From positions 1 to 64,000 of the forward strand of contig RQOL01000945.1 in NCBI GenBank assembly GCA_013076295.1: a stretch of DNA of 64,000 bases, given 5' to 3'. The notes under the pieces are model-generated. The model did no database searches and was not told the DNA's origin. It saw only the letters and a list, made by a program, of their open reading frames with translations. Both the position numbers and the translations under genes were made by a program. Within the stretch, counting starts at the first letter, position 1. Every line of letters starts with the position of its first letter. This document shows, in pieces, positions 50,496-61,923 of the stretch. The DNA comes from Sanderia malayensis. Lineage: Eukaryota > Cnidaria > Scyphozoa > Semaeostomeae > Pelagiidae.

Positions 50496-53400
50496 CTGAA
50501 AACATAAACAATAGTTAATTTGGTAGAAGTAGAATCATATGTTGGCTAAATTATTACAGTGAATATCATCATGTTCAGTTGTAAATCACCTTGTTCTGGA
50601 ATGACAAAGTCGGCCGGTAGCTGAGGAAGGTGATCGTAATTCGTGATGGACAAACCATGAACCTTCAAATTGTTGTCAATATCATGTAGACATTGATACA
50701 TGTGTCTGTCTTGGAAGGTTATGTCTGGATTGTTGAGTTGATCACGTCTGACAAAGTCTTCACTCATTGCTTCTTTGAAGGGGTTGAAGAGAGTTCTGAT
50801 GTCTGATGGCGTTTGAAAGAGTAGCAATGATGCAAACAACTGTCTGAGTTGCGAAGGCATATTGAAGATGGCAGCTTCATCAAGACAATGTGTGACTTCG
50901 GCATCATCTTCTAATAGCCCTAGAGCTAATGCTGCATCTTTGAAGGAGTCACATAGATTACCTTCTACCGTGCGAAGGTCTTCAAATGAAGTAGCACCTC
51001 GTTGATTCAATAGCAAAAGTCTGAGTGCAAATTTTTGCTCGCAAGGTCTGGGCTGCACTTGATTTACTCTACCAATGATTGGCATTGTTCTTCGTTGTCT
51101 GGGTGTCCATGTTTTTGAACGCTCCTGGAAGACATAATGCTCTGGTATCTGATGATAGAGGTACTGATGTGCAGCTGGATCTTGCTGGTTAAGTTCAAAC
51201 CATGCTGTAAGTGTTGTTCTATCACCAATGTTGTTCAGTCTTTGTTCGTTATCATTGTCATGAAAGATGACTTGTTGCTCAAATGGTAGATGAACAGAAA
51301 GCCGTTTGACTATGTGGCTCTTGTCGTGCATGGGGAACTGCATAAGCCGATAGACAGCTTCATGTGGTCCAATATATCTTGCGTTGATGTATTGGCGCAC
51401 CTCGTCGTGTTCAATATCTTGAGGTACTTGTTGTTGATTTTCTTCAAGAATTTCAACATGTGCCATATCATGTCCTTTGTGGATATATTTGAAAATGTAC
51501 TTGACACTTTTTACAGTACTGCATATTTCCACGTTGATATGACACTGATATTTGATGATTAGGTGTCTGTTGTGTGGCACTACCCAAGTATCATCCAAAA
51601 TGCGATTATTCACATTGACTGGATGGAGACAGCGTCGTCTGTAGAGAGGATAGCCGTTGACATTGATTTGAGTTTCAGCAACTTGTTCTTTCGGAAAGTG
51701 CTTTTTGCATTTGTTGTTTTCCATGCACACGCACTGAGGATTTAAATTCCCACAGGGTCCATGTGTCATGTGCTTTAGGACCAACTTGTGATACTTTGCA
51801 TCCTGTGGATCCGGTATCTCTGCTGATATGAGTTGATCCACCTGATAAGGAATGCAATAATTAACGATTTTATAATAGAGATGACGTACAGAACAGTTGT
51901 ATTGTGCATTGGATATAAATTTAAAAATGAGAGAAAGAATTATTAGTATTTGCAAATATTACCTGTTGTGGTGTTCGTGGTTTATCAGCTTGTGAAAGAA
52001 ACAGGATCATGTGTGCGTGTGGCAGTCCTCTCTTCTGAAATTCTATGACATACACATGTGCAGTGACATGTCCAAGAATGTTGTTGTGAAGTATGTCTTC
52101 GAGTAGTTCTTTGAGTTTCAGTTGAAATACTCGTGTGACAATGTCCGGTCGATCATTGGCCGTCTGATACGGATGAATGTTTTCTTTAATCTCCTTCCAT
52201 TTAGGATTGGCAGTCATTGTGAGGAAGATGTCTGGCTTGCCATACTTTCTCACGATTGTCATTGCGTCTTGAAAATGTTGATACATGTTTCTTTGGCTGC
52301 CTGGAAAGGATGACGGTAGAATGATAACACGGCCAACATCAATATGTATGGGCTGATTCGGATTGTTAGCCCTGGCCATCTGGTTTTCGATTTCAGCTCT
52401 TCTGTGGAGATGATCCATCAGGCCTCGATAAGTGTCAACACGAAGCTGACGTTGATTGTTCATAATCCAGTGCAGTTTATTGCCTTCTATCTTCGTATAT
52501 GCATCTACCAGATACTGTTGAAATAGAAGTGATGCAATGTGGATGGCTGAGAATGCATCCCTGACCTGGATTCTGTATAAATAGTATTCGGCGAGGGTTA
52601 TTCTGGTACGACGGTTACGATTGTTGTGGTGTTCACCCGCTATGTGTGCTGTCGGCAATCGTTGAAGGTCCAAACTATAACCTCTGTCACCATGAAAGAA
52701 AATCAATGGATACGTGAGAGGATCGGCAATAGAATTTGTTGCGTATATCTTCATAAGATCTCCGCGTCTTGTTTGTATCTGCAATTCTCTATCATCAGGA
52801 TTCGGTGCACCTCCATTCTGTACTGTGTATATAGCTGCAATTTCCCTGGCAGTAGGATTATCGTATCTGCGATCTTGTTGTGGGCGACCTGTTATAATCA
52901 TTTTGAATGTGGGAACAGGCTGATTTTTTGCAATAGCTTGCTGCCGCTGTTCCTCCAATATTTCACCCATGCTTCGATAATGTTGTGCAAATCGATTGAC
53001 TGCCATTAATTCATTCTGGAGAAGTGCAACGATGTCCAAATCAAGACGTTGTTCTCTTGCAGTGTTTTTCCGTTCCTGCAATGCTTGTTGCGTATCCATG
53101 ATGTAAAGTTCTGCGTATTTTCTGGATCTGTCTGTCTCTGTTACACCTGTTAATGATGCAAAGCATAAGTTATGTAAATAGAAATTCAACTGTAGCCAGC
53201 ATAAATGAATAATAAGTTATATTGATAATGACTGGAATCATATTGTATCAATTACCTGTCAGGTGATATGCCTTTCCATGAATTGTGATAACTGGTGGTC
53301 CAGCTCTAGCATGACGTACAATATTAGCCTTCCATGATGCCATGGCCATTAATGAGTTGTATTGGCGGAAGTGCTTTAAGAAATATTTTGATTCGGCAGT

Positions 53401-54014
53401 ATCACCAGTATATAAATGCATGACACTTACTGGAGGTGGTTCAATTTGATCCAGAGCAATTAAACCTCCCATGCAACATTTGTTGTATTGTTTTTTTGTG
53501 TTTTGTTCTTCTTTGAAGTACTTTGCACCACAATGAATACATGTTCTGTTCATTTTGTTCAAGTGGTGTGGTAATGGGGAGAAGGGGATGAGGTTTTCAG
53601 CTTCATTGTTCTCGGGGACAGGGTTTTCAACTTGCATTTGCTGATCTTCAACTGGTTCTGGTATCTGATTTTCATCGGGTACTGGAACTACATCTTGCAT
53701 CTCAATGTCTATAGGTTGTCCTGCTGCTGGAAGCCCTTGGTTCTGAATGGGAAGCTCTGGTTCCATGTCCATCTCCATTGGCTGTATCTCTGGAAGAGGA
53801 TACTGTGCCGGAAATGGCTGATATTCAGGGGCTTCTAGCTGACGGTTTTCGAGCTGCATTTGTTGAAGATCGTTGACTGCTGCAAGTGGGTTATCCGCAT
53901 TTCCCGTCTGTTGAGGATGAAGCTGTTGATTGATGTGTCTCCTATGCTGCACATTCCCCGCACTCGATTTCTGCGTCTTTCACCGGTTATACTTCTCCTG
54001 GTCTTGCGCGGCAT
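48936..54014 (-). CDS. Helitron Rep-helicase (RepHel), five exons
   Basis: Exons on the minus strand: about 54,014-53,256, 53,146-51,963, about 51,840-50,590, 50,495-49,465 and 49,355-48,936, all with GT/AG borders that keep the frame. The protein has an N-terminal cysteine finger (NRTCIHCGAKYF...CC), a Helitron-like N domain, the Rep nuclease and a PIF1-type helicase that runs to its natural end. It nicks and unwinds DNA for rolling-circle transposition. One problem: the first ATG (MPRKTRRSITGERRR) is in a different frame from the rest of exon 1, so there is a frameshift near 53,970 or translation starts at another codon. Otherwise I see no stop or missing motif. Confidence 0.85.
50590..51840 (-). 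CDS. RepHel exon 3: Rep C-terminal region with catalytic tyrosines
   Basis: After a ttatcag acceptor it reads VDQLISAEIPDPQDAKYHKL, HGPCGNLNPQCVC and KCKKHFPKE, the cysteine-rich part after the nuclease centre. VKYIFKYIHKGHDMAHVEIL holds the two tyrosines separated by three residues (Y-I-F-K-Y), the Rep Y2 site that attaches to DNA. It ends at FVIPEQG before GTGATT. Confidence 0.9.
51963..53146 (-). CDS. RepHel exon 2: Helitron-like N domain and Rep nuclease part
   Basis: Starts VTETDRSRKYAELYIMDTQQ. Later phrases include GEHHNNRNRRTRITLAEYYL, IILPSSFPGSQRNMYQHFQD and IFLTMTANPKWKEI. The HUH-type metal-binding part reads KRGLPHAHMILFL with H-A-H in place of HUH. The exon ends CCACAACAG at a GTAATA donor. 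All these are standard for animal Helitrons. Confidence 0.9.
53256..54014 (-). CDS. RepHel exon 1: basic start and zinc finger
   Basis: After the basic start (MPRKTRRSITG) the frame shifts by one base near 53,970 to a Q- and P-rich low-complexity region (about 100 residues, acidic, with many Met and Glu). A finger follows with CIHCGAKYFKEE and KCCMGG, then HLYTGDTAESKYFLKHFRQY and GPPVITIHGKAYHLTG, which is the conserved lead-in to Helitron Rep. The exon ends at GTAATT. The long acidic Q/P-rich linker between start and finger is unusual. Confidence 0.75.
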
Positions 54015-54997
54015 AGTGCATGAATATGAAAAAGAAGTATAAAGTACAATCACGCAATACTATTGTAAATGTTATTGCTTGTAGACAATGGCCTCAATAG
54101 CAACAACAATGAAAATAATTATAGCCTTGTGTAAAGCTGCAACACAAAGAAGTAAATATTATATATTTCAAGGGTATGGTAGTGTTAAGTATAATGTTGT
54201 AAATAAATCATTATCATAAAAGTAATGCAATGTAATATAATGTAAATTTTATGAAAACCCTTACGTTAAACTGTGCTCGTTTCTGTTATGTAAACAGTCA
54301 CTAAAATGGAAGAGAGTAACTTGCAATTACTGTTGACATAAAGGTGGAAATAAATAAAGGAATCACAAAAAGAGAATCAGAATACCTGCACGTAATGAAA
54401 ATTAGCCTGTTGAATCCAGTACAGTTGTTAAGAAATCAACAAATTTGTTTACAGAGTCAATTTGTTAAAAGAGGTCCCATAAAAGTTTTTTCATAATATT
54501 CCAGATGCATAAAAAAAATGATGTTTTTATCTGTGATAAAGATTAACTCATTGTACATGGGTTACATTTATAAACCATTGAAGAAGGAGAATATCATTTC
54601 GTAATTGAAAGAATTTGTTGAAAAAAGGTGTCCGTTATTTGAAAATCGATAAAAATGGGCCTCTTTTTATAATGGAAACAAATAATTAAAGAGCTGAATA
54701 GAATAGTCTGAAGGAAGAACTGTAATAAATTAATTAATGTCTTACCGAGCCTTGTGTATTTCAAAACTATGGTAAGAAACAGAAAAGAAATTAGAACAGT
54801 TATAAACTTGAAATATGAAATAAAAAACATGATGCTTGAACAACACGTAACCTGCTCTTACCATGAAAAGAAAAACAAAAATTATTGACATTATTAAGCG
54901 AAATAGCGATAAAGAAATTTCTTAACTTATAATGATAGATTTTTAGAAAAAAAACAACGTTCATAATACTTACTCGGCGATAAATAGTTGCATAGAT
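54015..54997 (-). other. Helitron 5' region
   Basis: About 980 bp of AT-rich non-coding sequence between the first ATG and the proposed 5' end. It should contain the promoter. No coding frame or repeat stands out. Confidence 0.45.
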
Positions 54998-55079
54998 TAT
55001 TAATTATATCCTATTGATAATTCGGACAACTAAAATTAAATTAGGCAAAATCTAATTGTGCAAATAATTAGAGGCGGGA

Positions 55080-55306
55080 CTTCTATTGTGCTATACAGCT
55101 GGCATGATTGGTTTATACACGTCACATGTTAAAAAAGGCGGAAACTTTTAGTGAACAGACAGGGGAATTCCCCTTTGTTCTTCAGATTGGCAGGAGGAAG
55201 GTAGGAGGAAAATTACTGCGCGTGGAGGTGAAACTGAATTACATCATGGCGGCGATGGCATGGAATGGAAGGCAAGTAGTAGATCGAGGAAAGGCATGGT
55301 GAGAGT
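55080..55306 (+). promoter_or_regulatory. Possible promoter and first exon of a plus-strand gene
   Basis: The sequence loses its AT bias here. A GATTGG (reverse CCAAT) lies near 55,106, and at 55,246 ATGGCGGCGATGGCATGG starts a short frame MAAMAWNGRQVVDRGKAW that meets a GTGAGA donor at about 55,301. A GC-rich, CpG-containing start with an ATGGCGGCG context is typical of a real animal first exon. No following exon could be linked on the plus strand, so this stays a suggestion. Confidence 0.35.
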
Positions 55307-55861
55307 CCAACTGCATCTTCTTAAATCATTTTCATCTGAAGAGTATCTATAAAGTATTTTAACTCACTGTTGAAAATGTGTTAAGTCCAGTCTTATTTTC
55401 TAAGTTTAGATTGCAAAAATCGCTTAAAAAAGAATCATAGTGGGATAAATGACCACCATACCACAATAATTGATGCAACTGCAACATCACATTCATGAAA
55501 GTGAATACCATGCATTGGGTAAGTTATTAAGTGAAGGTTTTGCAACGAAATCATGTGAACATTAATAACTTATGAAGCATTTTGAATTATTAAAAATATG
55601 ATTGAAATATTAAAAATACTGGAACATATAATTTGGAACATTTGGAACATATAAAATAAGAACATTTGGAACATATAATTTGAACAAATAGTAATGATGT
55701 TGACCATGCATGAAAAAAAATATGTGAAAGGTTTTTCAAATTTTGCATATGGAAAAGTAGATAATTTTAGGTTATATTTTGTATTGTTAATTGGTTTTGA
55801 TTTTCTGATTGTCTCTTTCATGCATGGTCAAAAACAGGACATGTGTAAATTAGTTTAGAAA
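55307..55861. other. Spacer, nothing recognised
   Basis: AT-rich. A phrase gaacatataatttg or close variants repeats three to four times near 55,620-55,685. Otherwise no feature seen. Confidence 0.45.
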
Positions 55862-56437
55862 TTATTTACACATGTCCTGCATAATTTTGATAGCCCTTTC
55901 GGTGGGCATGGCCACCATCATTGTTTTAGAAAATTCTTTGGTGGCCTTCCCACCCTTCTTTTGTCCTTTGCCCTTCCTGTGGCCTTTGCCAATCTTGACA
56001 AAGGCCTCCTTCTGTGATCTGTGAATACACAATTGTGTTATAGGTTGCTTTTTTGGCGAAAGGATGTGATGCAATATTTGGAAGATATCAATAGAACAAC
56101 TGAGCTTCAAATACAGAAGGTATACTTACACTATGTCTTTTGTTTGAAGTCTTCTCCCTTCCTTGTCATGAAGGGAGAATTTTTTTGTTTCCCTCTTTAG
56201 GTGGAATATGTCTTTGTATGTTATTTCCTAGGATACAAAAGCAAACAATGACAGAATTTTCCATGAAAACAATAACCATGAAATATGAATAAATTAATGT
56301 GAATTGTGTAAAAAAACTGATGAAATGATGAATTAATATATATTTGCTATAATTACTTTCGCTTCATCACCAAGCCAGATGAGCATTTGTTTTTCTGGCT
56401 CAGGCTTTTTTGTTGTACTTCCGTACTTTGAAGCCAT
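55862..56437 (-). CDS. Small three-exon gene, 111 aa, lysine-rich protein
   Basis: Exons 56,437-56,357, 56,227-56,130 and 56,018-55,862 splice with exact phase (0, then 2) through GTAATT/AG and GTAAGT/AG borders. The protein starts MASKYGSTTKKPEPEKQMLI, continues through a charged middle (KDIFHLKRETKKFSLHDKEG) and a glycine/lysine-rich stretch (IGKGHRKGKGQKKGGKAT), and ends FSKTMMVAMPTERAIKIMQDMC before TAA. It has no membrane segment or signal peptide. I do not recognise a family. The exact phase agreement, lack of stops and ATG with an adenine three bases before it support a real gene. The upstream 183-bp array may lie in its 5' region. Confidence 0.6.
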
Positions 56438-56559
56438 ATTAGTTAACCTTGAAGCAAACAAATAATAGTTATTTTTCTTTAATAAGGATAATTGGTGTGT
56501 GAAAAAGAGAACAATTTTGCATGAAGGGGTACAAAATAACATAATATGATAGAAAATCA

Positions 56560-58370
56560 AAGGACAACTGCCAAACTGCAAATACTGGAAAAAGAATAAG
56601 ATTTTAATTGTGATTGAATTAGTAAGTAATAAGTTATACATATGGTTGATGATCATAATAGTAAAGGAGAATCTCATTATCCAAGTAACATTGAACTGAA
56701 AGTACATACCGAAAATATTTTAAAGGAAATAAAAACAACCAGCAAGGCAACTGCCAAACTGCAAATACTGGAAAAAGAATAAGATTCTAATTGTGATTGA
56801 AATGGTAAGTAATAAGTTATACATATGGTTGATGATCATAATAGTAAAGGAGAATGTCATTGTGCAAGTAACATTGATCTGAAAGTACATACCAAAATGT
56901 TTCAAAGGAAATAAAAACAACCAGCAAGGCAACTGCCAAACTGCAAATACTGGAAAAAGAATAAGATTTTAATTGTGATTGAATTAGTAAGTAATAAGTT
57001 ATACATATGGTTGATGATCATAATAGTAAAGGAGAATCTCATTGTCCAAGTAGCATTGAACTGAAAGTACATACCGAAAATGTTTCAAAGGAAATAAAAA
57101 CAACCAGCAAGGCAACTGCCAAACTGCAAATACTGGAAAAAGAATAAGATTCTAATTGTGATTGAATTAGTAAGTAATAAGTTATACATATGGTTGATGA
57201 TCATAATAGTAAAGGAGAATGTCATTGTGCAAGTAACATTGAACTGAAAGTACATACCGAAAATGTTTCAAAGGAAATAAAAACAACCAGCAAGGCAACT
57301 GCCAAACTGCAAATACTGGAAAAAGAATAAGATTCTAATTGTGATTGAAATGGTAAGTAATAAGCTATACATATGGTTGATGATCATAATAGTAAAGGAG
57401 AATGTCATTGTGCAAGTAACATTGATCTGAAAGTACATACCAAAATGTTTCAAAGGAAATAAAAACAACCAGCAAGGCAACTGCCAAACTGCAAATACTG
57501 GAAAAAGAATAAGATTCTAATTGTGATTGAAATGGTAAGTGATAAGTTATACATATGGTTGATGATCATAATAGTAAAGGAGAATGTCATTGTGCAAGTA
57601 ACATTGATCTGAAAGTACATACCGAAAATGTTTCAAAGGAAATAAAAACAACCAGCAAGGCAACTGCCAAACTGCAAATACTGGAAAAAGAATAAGATTT
57701 TAATTGTGATTGAATTAGTAAGTAATAAGTTATACATATGGTTGATGATCATAATAGTAAAGGAGAATCTCATTGTCCAAGTAGCATTGAACTGAAAGTA
57801 CATACCGAAAATGTTTTAAACGAAATAAAAACAATCAGCAAGGCAACTGCCAAACTGCAAATACTGGAAAAAGAATAAGATTTTAATTGTGATTGAATTA
57901 GTAAGTAATAAGTTATACATATGGTTGATGATCATAATAGTAAAGGAGAATCTCATTATCCAAGTAACATTGAACTGAAAGTACATACCAAACATATTTT
58001 AAAGGAAATAAAAACAACCAGCAAGGCAACTGCCAAACTGCAAATACTGGAAAAAGAATAAGATTCTAATTGTGATTGAAATGGTAAGTAATAAGTTATA
58101 CATATGGTTGATGATCATAATAGTAAAGGAGAATGTCATTATCCAAGTAACATTGAACTGAAAGTACATACCGAAAATGTTTTAAACGAAATAAAAACCA
58201 TCAGCAAGGCAACTGCCAAACTGCAAATACTGGAAAAAGAATAAGATTGTAATTGTGATTGAAATATTGAAATGGTAAGTAATAAGTTATACATATGGTT
58301 GATGATCATAATAGTAAAGGAGAATCTCATTATCCAAGTAACATTGAGCTGAAAGTACATACGGAAATCT
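56560..58370. repeat. 183-bp tandem array, about ten units
   Basis: The phrase ggttgatgatcataatag recurs about every 182-184 bp (near 56,643, 56,826, 57,008, 57,191, 57,374, 57,557, 57,740, 57,923, 58,107 and 58,298). Units differ by few bases and fall into two subtypes (gaatctcatt(a/g)tccaag and gaatgtcattgtgcaag). On the minus strand every unit carries a pyrimidine-rich ttctttttccag acceptor followed about 58 nt later by a GTATGTAC donor. On the plus strand several units have an ATG frame of 46 codons ending TAA; units with one base less break it. Confidence 0.9.
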
Positions 58371-59288
58371 TTTTTTCTTCAGTAGGAAAGTTCAAGGAAA
58401 ACAATTGCAAAACTAAACGAAGACTGGAAAAGAAATTAGGAGTGATTAAATACATGGAAATAGTTATGCATGTAATAAGAAATGCGGGTATTATTTTTAA
58501 TTATCTTTGTTAATATTTAAAGGTATAAAATATCAGTAATGAGGTGAAAACAATTTACCTGTTGACTGTGGCTGTGCTTTTGACAATGGACGAAGACGAA
58601 CGGAAATTATTTTTGGCGCGTTGCGTGGTGAAGATAATTTTGAATATGAATACCATAGCAACAGAATGAAGATGGCCTCGTACAATAAAACATAGATAAG
58701 TGAAATCGAGGCCTCCTGGAAATGTCACAGAATGCGTAAATATTGTTAGTATGTGGGTAGAAACACCCTGGTAGTGTGATTAATTATGAGAAGAAATGAC
58801 TACAGAAAGAAAGACTTTTGAAGATAAGCATATATAATGTTGTACGCTTCACTGGTAGAATATATTCAGGTAAATAGTACATTTATGTTGTAAGATATAC
58901 AGTTTTTGTTGCAACTATAAAAATTATAAGTTGAAGTCATCTTCTTTCAACCTTTGTTGTATGTCCTTAATATTCTATCATCAATACTGCATTTTCTTCA
59001 TTCTCTGTGTATTTATCAATGAAGGGTACTACAAAGTATTGAAATACATTAACAAATATGATTGTACATATGACTGCCTACAAAAACCTAAAAAAAACTG
59101 GTGGAACATGCTATTCAATACAACATTAAAAATAGAAGTATAAATATAATTCTACATCATACCTAAAAATACTATACATGACCATGCAATATTATACTGT
59201 ATCATAATACTATACTGTATCATACTATATATATATAAAATCATGCAATACTATCTTTTATGATCCTATATATAATATATATGTTGTA
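58371..59288. other. Spacer; short frame only
   Basis: Contains a short plus-strand frame MDEDERKLFLARCVVKIILN (58,586-58,669) in a locally GC-richer patch, which might be a single exon but has no partner. The rest is AT-rich with atatat runs near 59,230-59,290. No RNA gene seen. Confidence 0.4.
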
Positions 59289-59470
59289 TATTATCAAGAA
59301 ACATTGACTGATAGGGCACACTTCGTGTGCTGCATTCGCTTATGCTCATGCCCCTTTGAAACCCACTGACAATGGGTAAGCTCGCTGCGCTCGCCTGTCT
59401 ATCTATTATCAAGAAACATTGACTGATAGGGTGCACTTCGTGTGCTGCATTTGCTAACGCTCATGCCCAT
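59289..59470. repeat. 114-bp units, about one and a half copies
   Basis: Units with tatcaagaaacattgactga, cacttcgtgtgctgcatt and gctcgctgcgctcgc, as in copies C and E. One carries gcacacttcgtgtgc, a compensated variant of the gcgcacttcgtgcgc hairpin: two changes keep the stem paired. Confidence 0.75.
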
Positions 59471-60106
59471 ACATACATACATACATACATACATACATAC
59501 ATACATACATACATACATACATACATACCGACATACATACATACATACATACCGACGTACATACATACCTACATACATACATACATACATACATACATAC
59601 ATACATACATACATACATACATACATACATACATGAGCCGGGTTCGGTCGCTTCGCTCCCTCCCCGGAGCCCGTCAAGTAAACAAAGCTTAATCTGGTTG
59701 GCGCGCTTCGCGCGCTGCATTCCCTCCCGCTCATGCCCATACATACATACATACATACATACCTACCTACATACTATACCTACATACTATACCAACATAC
59801 TATACCTACTATACAGACATACTATACCTACTATACCTACTATAAAATCATACTATACCAACATACTATACCAACATACTATACCTACTATAAAACATAC
59901 TATACCTACTATAAAAACATACTATACCTACTATTAAAACATACTACACATACTATACCTACAATACAAACATACTATACTTACTATAAAACATACTCTA
60001 CATACTATACCTACTATAAAAACATACGATACCTACTATAGCTACTTTACAAACATATTATACCTACTATACCTACTAAACAAACATACTATACCTACCA
60101 TACAAA
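59471..60106. repeat. CATA runs, GC-rich unit and actatacctactata array of copy D
   Basis: (CATA)n runs with occasional ccga and ccta variants flank a GC-rich unit at 59,635-59,740 that contains gcgcgcttcgcgcgc, a perfect hairpin. The minisatellite follows to 60,106. Frames translating these as MYVCMYVC or YIHTYIHT are not genes. Confidence 0.85.
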
Positions 60107-60886
60107 CATACAAACACTTTGCGAAAGTTTAAATGAGGAAAGTCGTGCAATTAGCGCCTGAAAAATTCATAACTTTGACTTTGTTTTCATTGGGCCTAAG
60201 CGTTGCAAGCATGCCGAAGCAACGCTTACTACAAAAACAACAACTATTTCAACTTAAAATACAAAAAAGCTATCACCTGTGTTTTCTTTTGTCTTCTGCA
60301 ACTCTCTAGGGTCTTTGAAACAAATAGCAGTTTTTTGCAAAGATAATTCAGGTGGTAAAACACTTTGAAAAGCCCCATTGTTGCCAAAACAAAAACACGC
60401 GTCCTCTTCTCCAAAAGTACCTGCTGTTCAACCCGAGGGCAAATTTGCATGATAACGAAATACGCGTGACAGTTCACGTGAAGTCGCGAAAGAGCCAATC
60501 AAATTACAGCAAAAGGCGAAACGGGTCACGTGAAGAGCGAATACTCTGTTCGAAACTGGAGTTCGGGACGCGAATTTGGAAGTTTCGCCAGCGTAAACCG
60601 TAGTTTTTTCGTGAGAGCACAATTAGCAGAATAATTAGTGGAATAATTCAAAATTTCAGGAGAAAATCGAAAAACAAAATCCATTACCCTGGTTAAATTA
60701 ATAAAGTAAACATTCAGTGTGAATTTCAGTGCCATATATCCACATACAAAAAAGCCTTTGTGATTACACGGTTCGCCGTTTCGGCCCATTGTTTTTGGGC
60801 GTTCGACCTATTGTTTTGGGTCGAATCTATTGTTTTTGGCAAGGAAAATGGGTCATCACGTGACTCCGCAGAATATATATATTAGA

Positions 60887-61923
60887 CATTTATATACAGA
60901 TAAATTAATTCAAATTTGAAATCCAGGTAAGCTTTTGATTTTGTAATTTGTAATAACTCCTGAGGGCTTATGGTATGTTTTCGACAAATTCTAATCTATT
61001 TTCTCCGGCTAACTTTATTTCTTTACATTCTAATTTCCATTTCTTGTCCATTTAGCTTACATAATTGTTGTTCTTCATTAAATTTATGAAAAGAACACTA
61101 ATGAAAAATTAAATAAAGTGAATTACAAATAAACCAATAACAAAAGAAGTCAGAAACAGTGAAAAGTACAATGGCACAAACAAAGGCACAAGGGACATAA
61201 TCTGAAATGCATGAGTGAACCGATGACAAAATACCGAATTAACCCTGCGAATGTTTTCTGAATTGCTATGTTTATGTCCTAATGTTTTGGGGCGAGAACC
61301 AAAAAAAGCTTTTTATTAAAAAGTAAAATCACGACAATGAAATAGTATGCTACCTACCTTGCAAAAACGACATGTTACAAGAATATTACAACATCTGCTT
61401 TAAAAAGGCTGTTCCATTGCTAATTTCCACCACCTGCTAACATATCAAAAGCCACAAAACTGTAATGCCAACTCATTTGATAAATTGCTGAGAGGAATAG
61501 AAGTTGAATTGCATTTATATGGAAAAAAGCTTAGGGGACATTTTTCAATGCTATCAATAGTAAACAAAAGAACAATCGTGTTCCTGCAATCGTGTGCTGG
61601 AAATTTATTAGTATTGAAAAAGTTGCAAGAGCTTGTGCTTCAAAGAATAGACAACTAATACAAGCAACGGATATCCCCCAGAACAGCTCTATGTTCATGG
61701 ATAAGTGCAAATTAAAACAATTCATACAGACACAATTACAAAAGCAGATTTTTATACAACATACTATGTGGTGCCTGTTGCATAACGTCGGTTGATGTAA
61801 GCCGCTTACAATAAAATAATATCAATTAAATGTAAAGAAAGAGAAAGCATTACAAAACCATGAAATACTTATAAAAATTGAGTACAAAATATAATTTACT
61901 ATTATTAGATCGCAATATTGTGA
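60887..61923. other. Spacer downstream of the OTU/PHD-like gene
   Basis: No supported gene. It would hold the 3' untranslated region of the minus-strand gene that ends at 61,924; several AATAAA-like sequences occur in this AT-rich stretch, none singled out. Confidence 0.45.

Larger units (their letters stand above)
48333..54997 (-). mobile_element. Near-complete autonomous Helitron
   Basis: A five-exon gene for the Helitron Rep-helicase occupies 48,936-54,014 on the minus strand. The proposed 3' end, CTAA followed by T, is at 48,333-48,336, preceded by an 8-bp hairpin. The proposed 5' end is TCTATGCAACTATTTATCGC at 54,997, preceded by A. Both fit the Helitron rule (TC start, hairpin then CTRR end, insertion between A and T), but many TC and CTRR sites exist, so the termini are the weaker part of the call. 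The ends differ from those of the non-autonomous copies A-E, so this element is unlikely to be their direct parent. Confidence 0.75.
59289..60886 (-). mobile_element. Non-autonomous Helitron, copy D
   Basis: On the minus strand the 5' end is TCTAATATATATATTCTGCG at 60,886, a variant of the start of copies B and C, followed by the shared ~780-bp body to about 60,107, the actatacctactata array, CATA runs, a GC-rich unit (59,635-59,740) and two 114-bp units to 59,289. The CTAG end is missing. The base before the TC start is G, not A, which may reflect a small change at the edge. Confidence 0.68.

Noticed and set aside
59399..59756. 100-117-residue frames of MYVCMYVC type
   Set aside because: Tetranucleotide repeat translation, present on both strands.
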